DNA from: JAISGQ01 sp045604155 | Lineage (GTDB): Bacteria; Bacillota; Clostridia; Oscillospirales; Acutalibacteraceae | Direction: 5' to 3' | Length of the DNA: 46,226 nucleotides | NCBI GenBank assembly: GCA_045604155.1 | Contig: JAZUNN010000051.1 | Location: 1-46,226 of the forward strand | Shown here: piece after piece, positions 8,771 to 15,051 of the stretch | How positions within the stretch are numbered: position 1 is the stretch's first letter | Layout of the letters: the number at the start of each line of letters is the position of its first letter | The notes under the pieces: model-generated | Seen by the model: the letters and a program-made list of their open reading frames with translations, nothing else | What the model was told of the DNA's origin: nothing | The model's database searches: none | Program-made: the position numbers and the translations under genes

Positions 8771-9031
8771 TTATTGAGACTGAATCCAGTCGATTAGGGT
8801 GTTGACCTTGGAAATATCGTCATCGCTCATCCAACGCAAGCGCTCGCAAAGCTTTGCGTAGGGCGTATCGGTTTGTTCAAGCGGTGCAAAGAACTCGCTT
8901 GCAGATACATCAAGATACTCAATGATATTGAACAGTTCCTTGACGGAAGGCATAGCATTATCTGATTGCGTATGTGACCCATCCGGCAAGCAATGCGAAT
9001 AAATCAGTTGAGTATGCGAGAGGAAGAGCAT
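8771..9031 (-). pseudogene. Remnant of an XRE-like transcriptional regulator (C-terminal part)
   Basis: The open frame is only 86 residues. From about residue 27 it reads like the end of a helix-turn-helix XRE domain and its tail (NAMPSVKELFNIIEYLDVSASEFF, then YAKLCERLRWMSDDDISKVNTLIDWI). The residues before that do not complete the helix-turn-helix, and no ribosome site supports the ATG at 9031. I read this as a regulator that lost its 5' part, possibly when the CRISPR region was assembled. A short intact protein is possible but less likely. Confidence 0.6.
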
Positions 9032-9037
9032 GTAAAC

Positions 9038-9182
9038 ATGAAATTCACATTAGAAATATATAAACTATTCAAGCCAGCTGGTTATGATAGATAACAACGG
9101 TTTTGATTACTACTACGAACCGACTAACCTGAGAGAGGCTTTAGCATTCAGAGACGCAAAAAAATTCATGAGTATTAATTGA
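9038..9182 (+). pseudogene. Gene fragment(s) of unknown origin
   Basis: Two short overlapping frames are visible: MKFTLEIYKLFKPAGYDR (9038-9094) and MIDNNGFDYYYE... (9084-9182, 32 residues). Codon use looks protein-like, and the frames could be one frame-shifted C-terminus. No family recognised. Otherwise the stretch 9032-9185 holds nothing I can support. Confidence 0.3.
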
Positions 9183-9185
9183 AAA

Positions 9186-9230
9186 ACCGCCGTGCGAGAA
9201 ACGCAAAGTTTCCGCACGGCGGTGCTTTTT
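9186..9230. terminator. Bidirectional terminator at the distal end of the CRISPR array
   Basis: Stem ACCGCCGTGCG (9186-9196) pairs with CGCACGGCGGT (9213-9223), extended inside by GAAAC/GTTTC. It is flanked by T-runs in both directions (TGCTTTTT on plus, GGTTTTTC on minus). On the minus strand it lies 45 bases after the last repeat, so it should end the pre-crRNA. Confidence 0.75.
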
Positions 9231-9267
9231 ATGCGATTATCAGAAAAGCCTGTTCATTTGAAGAACC

Positions 9268-9633
9268 GTATAAGTCTATCAATATCCATCAGAGAACTAA
9301 AACGATTCTGTAGAGCAGACAGTTACATCTACAGAATAAGTTTATCAATATCCATCAGAGAACTAAAACCTGCAACTGAATATCCCTCAACAAGCCTCTG
9401 TATAAGTTTATCAATATCCATCAGAGAACTAAAACAGAAAGCCACGACTTTACCTATTATACGGAGTATAAGTTTATCAATATCCATCAGAGAACTAAAA
9501 CCCATTGTTGTCATATACCACCAGCTGCGCAGTATAAGTTTATCAATATCCATCAGAGAACTAAAACAGCGACCGAAAGAGGGAAGCCGCCGGGAGCGTA
9601 TAAGTTTATCAATATCCATCAGAGAACTAAAAC
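9268..9633 (-). CRISPR. Type II-C CRISPR array, 6 repeats and 5 spacers
   Basis: Six 36-base repeats at 9268-9303, 9334-9369, 9400-9435, 9466-9501, 9532-9567 and 9598-9633 are separated by five spacers of exactly 30 bases (period 66). Read on the minus strand the repeat begins GTTTTAGTTCTCTGATGG, the usual crRNA sense for Cas9 systems. The repeats are identical except 9268 (one T to C) and 9334 (one T to A at the second base), which marks the left end as the old, distal end. The array follows cas2 directly in the same direction. Spacer origins cannot be told by eye; I saw no match within the window. Confidence 0.97.
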
Positions 9634-9661
9634 CGCAAAATATTGTGTATTCTGCGGTTTT
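9629..9661 (-). promoter_or_regulatory. Leader hairpin overlapping the first CRISPR repeat
   Basis: AAAACCGCA (9629-9637) and TGCGGTTTT (9653-9661) form a 9-bp inverted repeat that spans the cas2-proximal end of the first-transcribed repeat. In the minus-strand RNA it could fold before the first repeat, act as a weak terminator for the cas operon, or mark the leader-repeat junction used for spacer insertion. Confidence 0.45.
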
Positions 9662-9680
9662 AGCCGTAAAAATCAACTAT

Positions 9681-9710
9681 ATTATAATTCAAGCACCTGC
9701 TTTGTGTCAA
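9681..9710 (-). promoter_or_regulatory. CRISPR array promoter embedded in the end of cas2
   Basis: On the minus strand TTGACA (9705-9710) and TATAAT (9681-9686) are separated by 18 bases. The -10 box overlaps the cas2 stop codon. The start point would be near 9674, giving a leader of about 40 bases before the first repeat. Both hexamers match the sigma-A consensus completely, so this is very likely the pre-crRNA promoter. Confidence 0.75.
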
Positions 9711-10005
9711 GAAGCTCCTCCTGCTTCCACTTTTCGCCTACAAGAATCTCCATGGCGGCGTACTGCTTTTCGGTTACGGTCATTATTCGCACAGAGCCTT
9801 CGGAGGGAATATTCTGCCGTATGCGTTCAACATGCTTTTTTGCATCGTCGAAATTCCGCACAGTCCGGCTGTATACGGAATACTGCACCATTATGCAACC
9901 GTCCTTGATAAGATACCTGCGGAAATCAGTGTATCGCTTTCGTTGCTTCTTTGTCTTTACAGGCAGGTCAAAAAAGACCATTATACGCATAAATCTATTC
10001 ACCAT
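9682..10005 (-). CDS. cas2: CRISPR-associated endoribonuclease Cas2
   Basis: 107 residues from ATG 10005 (MVNRFMRIMVFFDLPVKT). The in-frame ATG at 9990 is another possible start, and the longest frame (from 10020) is unlikely. Typical Cas2 fold: beta-strand with the catalytic-site aspartate (VFFDLP), then RRYLIKDGCIMVQYSVYSR. With Cas1 it forms the spacer-integration complex. It overlaps the end of cas1 by 11 bases. The last codons double as the promoter of the CRISPR array. Confidence 0.93.
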   Translation of the reverse strand: MVNRFMRIMVFFDLPVKTKKQRKRYTDFRRYLIKDGCIMVQYSVYSRTVRNFDDAKKHVERIRQNIPSEGSVRIMTVTEKQYAAMEILVGEKWKQEELLDTKQVLEL

Positions 10006-10918
10006 CCTGCTCATCCTCAAAGAACTCGTCTATCATAACGATTTCGGGTACGATAAGTCTGTCGGGGTCATTTTCAAGAATTGCGGTAGTGAAGGAAGAA
10101 ATATACTTATCTATGGCGTAACGAAGTCTGGTTTTCTTTCCGTTCATTTTTACGGGGAGATTTACAATGGACGCCAGTCTTCTGCGGTTGCTTTTTGTAA
10201 GTGTCTCAAAAAGCTCATCGCACATACGGTCAGTGACCATGTCCACAACAGGTCTGAGAGGCTCCATCATATCATCAGCAAGATTATAGTGATTTGATGT
10301 GTTTTCATGATGCAGTCCTATTACACAGTAATATCCGTAGGCAGTAAGTGTTTTGGCAACACCTGAGCGAATAACGGCATAGCCGTAATTGAGTGCATGA
10401 TTTGTCACTTCATCGTCAAAACGCCTGAAACCAAGCCCGAACAGGGATTTGAAATACATCTTCGCGGCCATTGCCTCTCTGTTTTTAGGGTCACCGGGCA
10501 AAACCTCTTCTGCCAGCTGCTGCAGAGGCTTGTACTTTTCGGATTTTACTCCGCAAAGCCGCAGACAGGCAGCTTGATTGCTTATTTTTGCAGATATTAT
10601 CCGTTTCCAGAATTCATCCTTCATCTCCTGCGGCATTTCAAGCTGACGCCTGACCACTGCAAGAGGTCTGTAATGCTCTGTCATAGGCAGCGCCATGGAA
10701 GAAGGGATATGTTTTTCGTCACAGAAGCAGATGTGAGCACCTGCTTCTGTGATTGCATTTATTGTGGCGATGCTGATTGATGCACTGCAGTTGTCTATTA
10801 TCAGAGCATAAATATCTTCAATAGGAACTTTGCTTGTTTCTTCGCCCGATGATACCACAAGCCAGCCGTTTTCGGTTGTCAGCTTCTCTCCGTTATTGAC
10901 AATAACGGTTCTCCACAT
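9995..10918 (-). CDS. cas1: CRISPR-associated endonuclease/integrase Cas1 (type II)
   Basis: 307 residues, beginning MWRTVIVNNGEKLTTENGWL as in type II Cas1. The three metal-binding positions are recognisable: E in NREAMAAKMYF, H in IGLHHEN and D/E in LADDMMEPLRP. The start follows GGAGGGG 9 bases upstream and lies inside the end of cas9 (40-base overlap), indicating tight coupling. Cas1 integrates new spacers with Cas2. No csn2 or cas4 is present, which defines subtype II-C. Confidence 0.96.
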   Translation of the reverse strand: MWRTVIVNNGEKLTTENGWLVVSSGEETSKVPIEDIYALIIDNCSASISIATINAITEAGAHICFCDEKHIPSSMALPMTEHYRPLAVVRRQLEMPQEMKDEFWKRIISAKISNQAACLRLCGVKSEKYKPLQQLAEEVLPGDPKNREAMAAKMYFKSLFGLGFRRFDDEVTNHALNYGYAVIRSGVAKTLTAYGYYCVIGLHHENTSNHYNLADDMMEPLRPVVDMVTDRMCDELFETLTKSNRRRLASIVNLPVKMNGKKTRLRYAIDKYISSFTTAILENDPDRLIVPEIVMIDEFFEDEQDGE

Positions 10919-13900
10919 TTTATTTCCCCTCCCATTTTTCCGAGAATACTTATTTCGTATTTATTTACCTTGCTTTTTACAGGAATGCGCATCCTTCCAT
11001 TTCTTGCTGTACAGTTACCTGCTGTATATATTCTTCTGTCGTTTACTCCTGCAGAACCAACTGCAAATCCTCTGAATATACATTTGCCATCTGTATCAGA
11101 TATTATAAGATAGTCCCATTTAAACAAATACATAATATGTTCCTTATAATCTGACGGGACTTTATACTTTTCTGAAAAATATAATTTGCCTTCCTTTTTA
11201 ACTAAATCCGAATACGAAATACCAGCCATACTTAAATACCCATTAATATCCTGATATAATTCAAGGCAATAATAATCCTCAGATTTAAGATTTGACCAGT
11301 TCACTACTGATATGTTTTTAACAAATATTCTATCAGTTTTTTCCGATAGCGTTACTGTAACTCTGTTTATACGTCTTCCATTTGGTGTGCTGAAATACGT
11401 CAATCCATTTGCATTCAATGCATCCTGCACAGTGGATGCATCGGAATATGGTTCCATTAGTCTTTTTAAGCAGTGAATCATTTCAGTATCTTTGCTGTAT
11501 ATTCTTTCGATTTCTTTTTTCTTAATTTCAGTTATTTTTTTGCGTTTAAGCAGTACATTTTCACCATTTATTTCTTTCAAAGTGTATAAAGTCGCTTCAT
11601 TTACTTCACCGCTTGCTTTACGCGATTGCTTATGGGACACAATTACAGGATGAAGGCTGTCTGCAAAGGGAATATCATAATTATAGAATTCTCGGCACTT
11701 TTCATGGTAGAGGGCATATATTTCCTCGTCGAGCATTGCTTTCTGCTCTTCTGAGCCGAATTCTCGGAATGTATGAGGCTCGATGAATCTGACATCCACC
11801 TCTTCGCGGATGGATGGAATGAGACAGGGTGTGCGGTCACGGCTTCTGAGAAGTCTCGTGACTTCATCACGCTTCATTCCGTAATATGTTGTCATTGTTT
11901 TAAGACAATCCTCAAATACTGCTCTGTATTCGTCGGTCTCCTTTTTGCCTGCACGCTTGTAAATGTTGCGCAGTTTATTCTGGACTGACGCAATTTCCAC
12001 ATATGCTGGAATGCAGCAGGCAATAACAACCGCATCAGCCGCATGGTCGAGAAGGGAAATATCCTTGAGCTCTGATTTGTCAGTCTTGCCCCATGTTTTT
12101 TCGTTCAGCCACAGACGACGAAGCTGAGATGTTATTGCACTCTTTACGGCATAAACCTCTGTACGTCTGTAATTCTCATCTTCTTCATGGTTAAAAATCA
12201 GATTTTCACGCAGATATCGAACAAGGAATTTCGATATGTATCGGGTGTCGTTTATATTTCGTGTCTTCCATTCACCGAGAATGTCGCCACTGAAGTCCGC
12301 CTGAAGCAGATAATCATATTTCTTTTTGCTTATCCTGTCTGCCTTGTACAGTACTCTTACTCTGCCCTTGAATTCCTCTGCCTCTGTGCCGCTCAGATAC
12401 ATAAGCGGTGTTCTCTGTCTTTTAAGCTGATTCTCACCGGCGTATACAAGTGCTTTATTGTGCTGAGTGTTATCAAGTATGAGAGAATATGGAATGATAT
12501 GGTCTATCTCATATGTGCGGTTGTTTTTATCAAGACATGCAAGCATATCTATTTCTCTGCCCGAATACATACACTTCCAATTCTGCTGTTCACCGAGCAG
12601 ATAGCACTCGACCTGCCTTGCACTGACCTCGCTTTCGGTAATTCCGAGAAGCTTTGCAATTTCGCCTTTAATTCGAGTTCTGTTTTTATCATTTGCCTTT
12701 TGTGCCTTTTCGATTTCCATGCGGTCATCAAAACACCTGTTGAGTTCGGAAGCGACCTCGATATTTATTGCATACGGAGAGCCATAAACTGAGATTATTG
12801 CATTGATGATTTTTCTTGTCTCATTTATTGCTCTGCACACAACAGGGTTTTTATAAAACTCGAACTCTTCTTTCTTTTCTTCAAACGATGGAAGTTTATA
12901 GTGTGCATTGGATGATTCCGAAGTCTGTCTGTTCTCGGTTTCTTTGAGGATATTTGCCTGATAACTGCCATAAATCTCACCGTGAAGAAATGCATCGATT
13001 GAACCAATCATGTGCTTGTCGGAAACGTTGGATGTTCCGGAGAATTTCTGTATTGCAAGTCGGGCTATGGCAGCTTCATTGATTTCAGTAAATTTACGAA
13101 GCTCTTTGATTCTGCGTTTCGGAGTCTGGTTTTCGGCAAGGCATTTTCCGAGTCTGTTGAGAAATGCGTCAGAATCCTGCCAGTCACAGTCGATTGCACT
13201 GCTCCAGTCAAGTCCGCAGGAGTCGAAGATTGGTTTTATTACCTTTATGTATTTCAATGCCTTGGCAAGAGTGTCTCTTTTGTCTGCGGCACTTGTGGAC
13301 AATGTTATCTTATGGGCTTTTGCAATTGCTTTTACGTCCTTTACCACAATATTGCCGTTTTCAAGGGCAAATCTTATCAGCTCAGATGCAAGAGCGCCGT
13401 TCAATCCCTCGCTGCCGTCAGCAGAAAAATATCTGTACTGTGAAAGGGTGTTTACCAGAGAATAGATATCGGCAAGAACCGTTAATCGACAGCCGCGCTT
13501 TTCTTCGGGGTAAAATCTGCAGTTTCCGTAAGTGTCAAGGAAACCTGTATATCGGCGCAGTGGTGTTTTTTCGTTGCCGGGACCATCTTCAAAGCAGCGC
13601 TGAGTGAAGATAATGTCCAATATTGTCTTAATATTCCGTTCACTGAGCTCAGCAGGATAGTATTCCGCCTGCTTTGTCAGAATAAGCTCACACTCACATT
13701 TCAGATAATTCCTGTTAATCTGTAGTGTTTCTTCTCTGAAGGAATTATTGCGGTAACTTCTGAACTCGCCAACTCCGTCAAAGTATTCTTCAGTGAGTAT
13801 CATTTCGGCGACAGTACGGTATTTTCCTGTGCCCATTATAGAATCGATAAATTCCGCACCGCTTCTCTCAGAGAGATACTCTTTCTTTTCTTCGGCGGAC

Positions 13901-14313
13901 ATTATACTTTCGTCCATCTCGTAAAAGTCCTGATATCCGCGTCTGTTGCAGAAGTTTATCAGACATGCCGCAATTTCTGCAGGTGTAAGCTTATAATCAA
14001 GCCCTTTGACTCGGAGCTCTATTATGTTGTTGCTACAATCACGAAAATATGATTCCACTTCGTTTATGGATATAAGACCTATATTCTCAAGATGCGCTTT
14101 GATTCTGTGCTTGCGGTGAGAACGTCTGCGCACAAGTCTGCGAGCGGCTCTGTACCGTCTTCTTTCCTGACTTGTCCTGCTTTTTCCTTTTTCGAGTTCT
14201 CCTGATTCAAATGAACGCACACCAAAATCAAGTATTCGCCTCGGTTCATCATACTGAACTGCAGACCATCCGACTGAACCTATACCTACATCCAAACCAA
14301 TAATGTAACGCAT
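10879..14313 (-). CDS. cas9: Cas9 RNA-guided endonuclease, type II-C, 1144 residues
   Basis: Start at ATG 14313 (MRYIIGLDVGIGSVGW) behind GGAGG; the upstream ATG at 14328 overlaps that ribosome site. Visible parts in order: RuvC-I with catalytic D8; arginine-rich bridge helix at about 50-80 (RRRYRAARRLVRRRSHRKHR); the alpha-helical recognition lobe; RuvC-II (INIEVASEL, about 520); HNH nuclease (EIDHIIPYS with NKALVYAGENQ, about 600-640); RuvC-III (LLDHAADAVVIACC, about 760); and a C-terminal PAM-interacting region of about 330 residues. All catalytic motifs are intact. At 1144 residues it is smaller than S. pyogenes Cas9 and larger than the smallest II-C enzymes. It needs the tracrRNA encoded divergently just upstream. 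PAM unknown. Confidence 0.98.
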   Translation of the reverse strand: MRYIIGLDVGIGSVGWSAVQYDEPRRILDFGVRSFESGELEKGKSRTSQERRRYRAARRLVRRRSHRKHRIKAHLENIGLISINEVESYFRDCSNNIIELRVKGLDYKLTPAEIAACLINFCNRRGYQDFYEMDESIMSAEEKKEYLSERSGAEFIDSIMGTGKYRTVAEMILTEEYFDGVGEFRSYRNNSFREETLQINRNYLKCECELILTKQAEYYPAELSERNIKTILDIIFTQRCFEDGPGNEKTPLRRYTGFLDTYGNCRFYPEEKRGCRLTVLADIYSLVNTLSQYRYFSADGSEGLNGALASELIRFALENGNIVVKDVKAIAKAHKITLSTSAADKRDTLAKALKYIKVIKPIFDSCGLDWSSAIDCDWQDSDAFLNRLGKCLAENQTPKRRIKELRKFTEINEAAIARLAIQKFSGTSNVSDKHMIGSIDAFLHGEIYGSYQANILKETENRQTSESSNAHYKLPSFEEKKEEFEFYKNPVVCRAINETRKIINAIISVYGSPYAINIEVASELNRCFDDRMEIEKAQKANDKNRTRIKGEIAKLLGITESEVSARQVECYLLGEQQNWKCMYSGREIDMLACLDKNNRTYEIDHIIPYSLILDNTQHNKALVYAGENQLKRQRTPLMYLSGTEAEEFKGRVRVLYKADRISKKKYDYLLQADFSGDILGEWKTRNINDTRYISKFLVRYLRENLIFNHEEDENYRRTEVYAVKSAITSQLRRLWLNEKTWGKTDKSELKDISLLDHAADAVVIACCIPAYVEIASVQNKLRNIYKRAGKKETDEYRAVFEDCLKTMTTYYGMKRDEVTRLLRSRDRTPCLIPSIREEVDVRFIEPHTFREFGSEEQKAMLDEEIYALYHEKCREFYNYDIPFADSLHPVIVSHKQSRKASGEVNEATLYTLKEINGENVLLKRKKITEIKKKEIERIYSKDTEMIHCLKRLMEPYSDASTVQDALNANGLTYFSTPNGRRINRVTVTLSEKTDRIFVKNISVVNWSNLKSEDYYCLELYQDINGYLSMAGISYSDLVKKEGKLYFSEKYKVPSDYKEHIMYLFKWDYLIISDTDGKCIFRGFAVGSAGVNDRRIYTAGNCTARNGRMRIPVKSKVNKYEISILGKMGGEIKCGEPLLSITERS

Positions 14314-14337
14314 TTTATTTACCTCCATCTTTTTGTA

Positions 14338-14366
14338 TTGACATTTATAAAGTGATATTATATACT
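14338..14366 (+). promoter_or_regulatory. tracrRNA promoter, overlapping the cas9 promoter region
   Basis: TTGACA (14338-14343), 17 bases, TATACT (14361-14366): near-consensus, start point near 14373. On the opposite strand TATAAT (14357-14362) can serve as the -10 box for cas9, though its -35 box is poor. The two -10 boxes overlap, so firing in the two directions may be mutually exclusive. Confidence 0.8.
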
Positions 14367-14372
14367 CAAAAT

Positions 14373-14566
14373 GTACTTAGAATACGATGTGTAAGTTTAT
14401 CAATCTCCATCAGAGTAAACGCATTGATTCAATTTACTTTTGTAAGTTTATCAATATCCATCAGAAGTTCTAAGATAAGGCTTTATGCCGTAGGGTATGG
14501 CGGTATCCCAAAGTTTCCGCCGTTTTTGATATTAAGAAGCAGATGTTATTTACGTCTGCTTTTTTA
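14373..14566 (+). ncRNA. tracrRNA with two anti-repeat copies
   Basis: After the promoter comes a partial anti-repeat (from 14391, GTAAGTTTATCAATCTCC..., ending about 14420). A second copy follows at 14442-14475 that fits the crRNA repeat: 22 contiguous pairs in the upper stem, a bulge (AAGUU opposite UUCU), then a 7-bp lower stem (CUAAGAU with GUUUUAG). Next is the nexus hairpin GGC-TTTAT-GCC (14479-14489), then a GGCGG/CCGCC hairpin (14499-14521) followed by GTTTTTG, which may already end a short form. A stronger terminator follows at 14537-14566. It is the obligatory partner of Cas9 for crRNA maturation and cleavage. Confidence 0.88.
14537..14566 (+). terminator. Terminator of the long tracrRNA
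   Basis: AAGCAGATGT pairs with ACGTCTGCTT (one G-U pair) around a short AT loop and is followed by TTTTT. Confidence 0.75.
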
Positions 14567-14610
14567 TATTATGATTGCAAAAATATGTTTGTTTCATTAT
14601 AACACATCAA

Positions 14611-14640
14611 ACTGCATTATACAATTCGATATAATGCAGT
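14611..14640. repeat. Perfect inverted repeat of 11 bp
   Basis: ACTGCATTATA (14611-14621) and TATAATGCAGT (14630-14640) flank an 8-base loop. There is no T-run, so it is more like an operator or element end than a terminator. The stretch 14567-15051 holds no convincing protein gene: only this repeat, a tandem duplication, hairpins and a tRNA fragment. Confidence 0.55.
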
Positions 14641-14665
14641 TAATCATTAATTGTGTATACTTTAT

Positions 14666-14791
14666 GACTTATAAGACTGGACTCAATTTTGTTGGAAATA
14701 TACGCTATAAAAAAAAAGGGGCAAGGCGTGGACTTATAAGACTGGACTCAACTTTGTTGGAAATATACGCTATATAAAAGAGGGGCAAGGC
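14666..14791 (+). repeat. Tandem duplication of a 62-base unit
   Basis: Copy 1 (14666-14727) and copy 2 (14731-14791) both start GACTTATAAGACTGGACTCA and end GGGGCAAGGC; they differ at a few bases, mainly in the A-rich part. Only copy 2 is followed by the inverted half that makes a terminator. No known insertion sequence end recognised. Confidence 0.85.
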
Positions 14792-14808
14792 AAAAAGCCT
14801 TGCCCCTT
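14781..14808. terminator. Strong hairpin after the tandem duplication
   Basis: Perfect 11-bp stem AGGGGCAAGGC (14781-14791) / GCCTTGCCCCT (14797-14807) with an AAAAA loop. The T-tract is short on plus; on minus it is followed by CTTTTATATA, so it may act in both directions. Confidence 0.6.
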
Positions 14809-14823
14809 GATTCAGTTGATATA

Positions 14824-14877
14824 AACAAGCAAATCCGAACCCATCGCCAACTGGCATTAGGTTCGGATTTGCTTGTT
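14824..14877 (-). terminator. Long inverted repeat downstream of the tRNA-Ala 3' fragment
   Basis: An 18-bp perfect stem (14824-14841 with 14860-14877), starting AACAAGCAAATCCGAACC. Its 18-base loop contains a small GCC/GGC stem. It begins one base after the CCA end of the tRNA fragment, the place of a tRNA terminator; the intact tRNA-Ala at 24847 has a similarly placed hairpin. Confidence 0.65.
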
Positions 14878-14878
14878 T

Positions 14879-14935
14879 TGGTGGACCCAAAGGGATTCGA
14901 ACCCTCGACCTTACGGATGCGAACCGTACGCTCTC
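14879..14935 (-). pseudogene. tRNA-Ala(CGC) 3' part, truncated in the D-arm
   Basis: Read on the minus strand, this holds the anticodon arm (TACGG-TTCGCAT-CCGTA, anticodon CGC), variable loop, T-arm with GGTTCGAATCC, acceptor strand TGGGTCC and the encoded CCA. Upstream of GAGAGCG the sequence stops matching a tRNA: the D-arm and 5' acceptor strand are missing. It is best read as the tRNA side of an integrated element's junction. Confidence 0.8.
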
Positions 14936-15051
14936 GCGAACGGGTTAGTTTTTGCCCTGCGTGTGGAGGACTTATGTTTGAATAATTTAGTATTTATTAT
15001 ACTATTGCTAATCCTATTATGCTATCATTTTCTCAAGTGCATTCTACATGA

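Noticed and set aside
9268..9633. Self-targeting spacers
   Set aside because: I compared the five spacers with the window by eye and saw no match; a whole-genome search would be needed.
9192..9908. A 238-codon plus-strand open frame with a repeated ISLSISIREL block
   Set aside because: It is the CRISPR array and the opposite strand of cas2 read as protein; the 66-base period is divisible by three, which keeps the frame open.
14373..14442. Idea that the long tracrRNA works as a natural single guide that represses the cas9 promoter, as in S. pyogenes
   Set aside because: That needs a crRNA-sense repeat-like segment upstream of the anti-repeat. Here the upstream copy has the same sense as the anti-repeat, so it cannot fold back on it.
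14391..14475. Reading the two anti-repeat copies as a second mini CRISPR array
   Set aside because: Spacing is 51 rather than 66 bases, both copies lack the full repeat end, and a nexus hairpin and terminator follow, as in a tracrRNA.
14879..14935. Calling this a complete tRNA gene
   Set aside because: The D-arm and 5' acceptor strand are absent; sequence after the anticodon stem does not fold.
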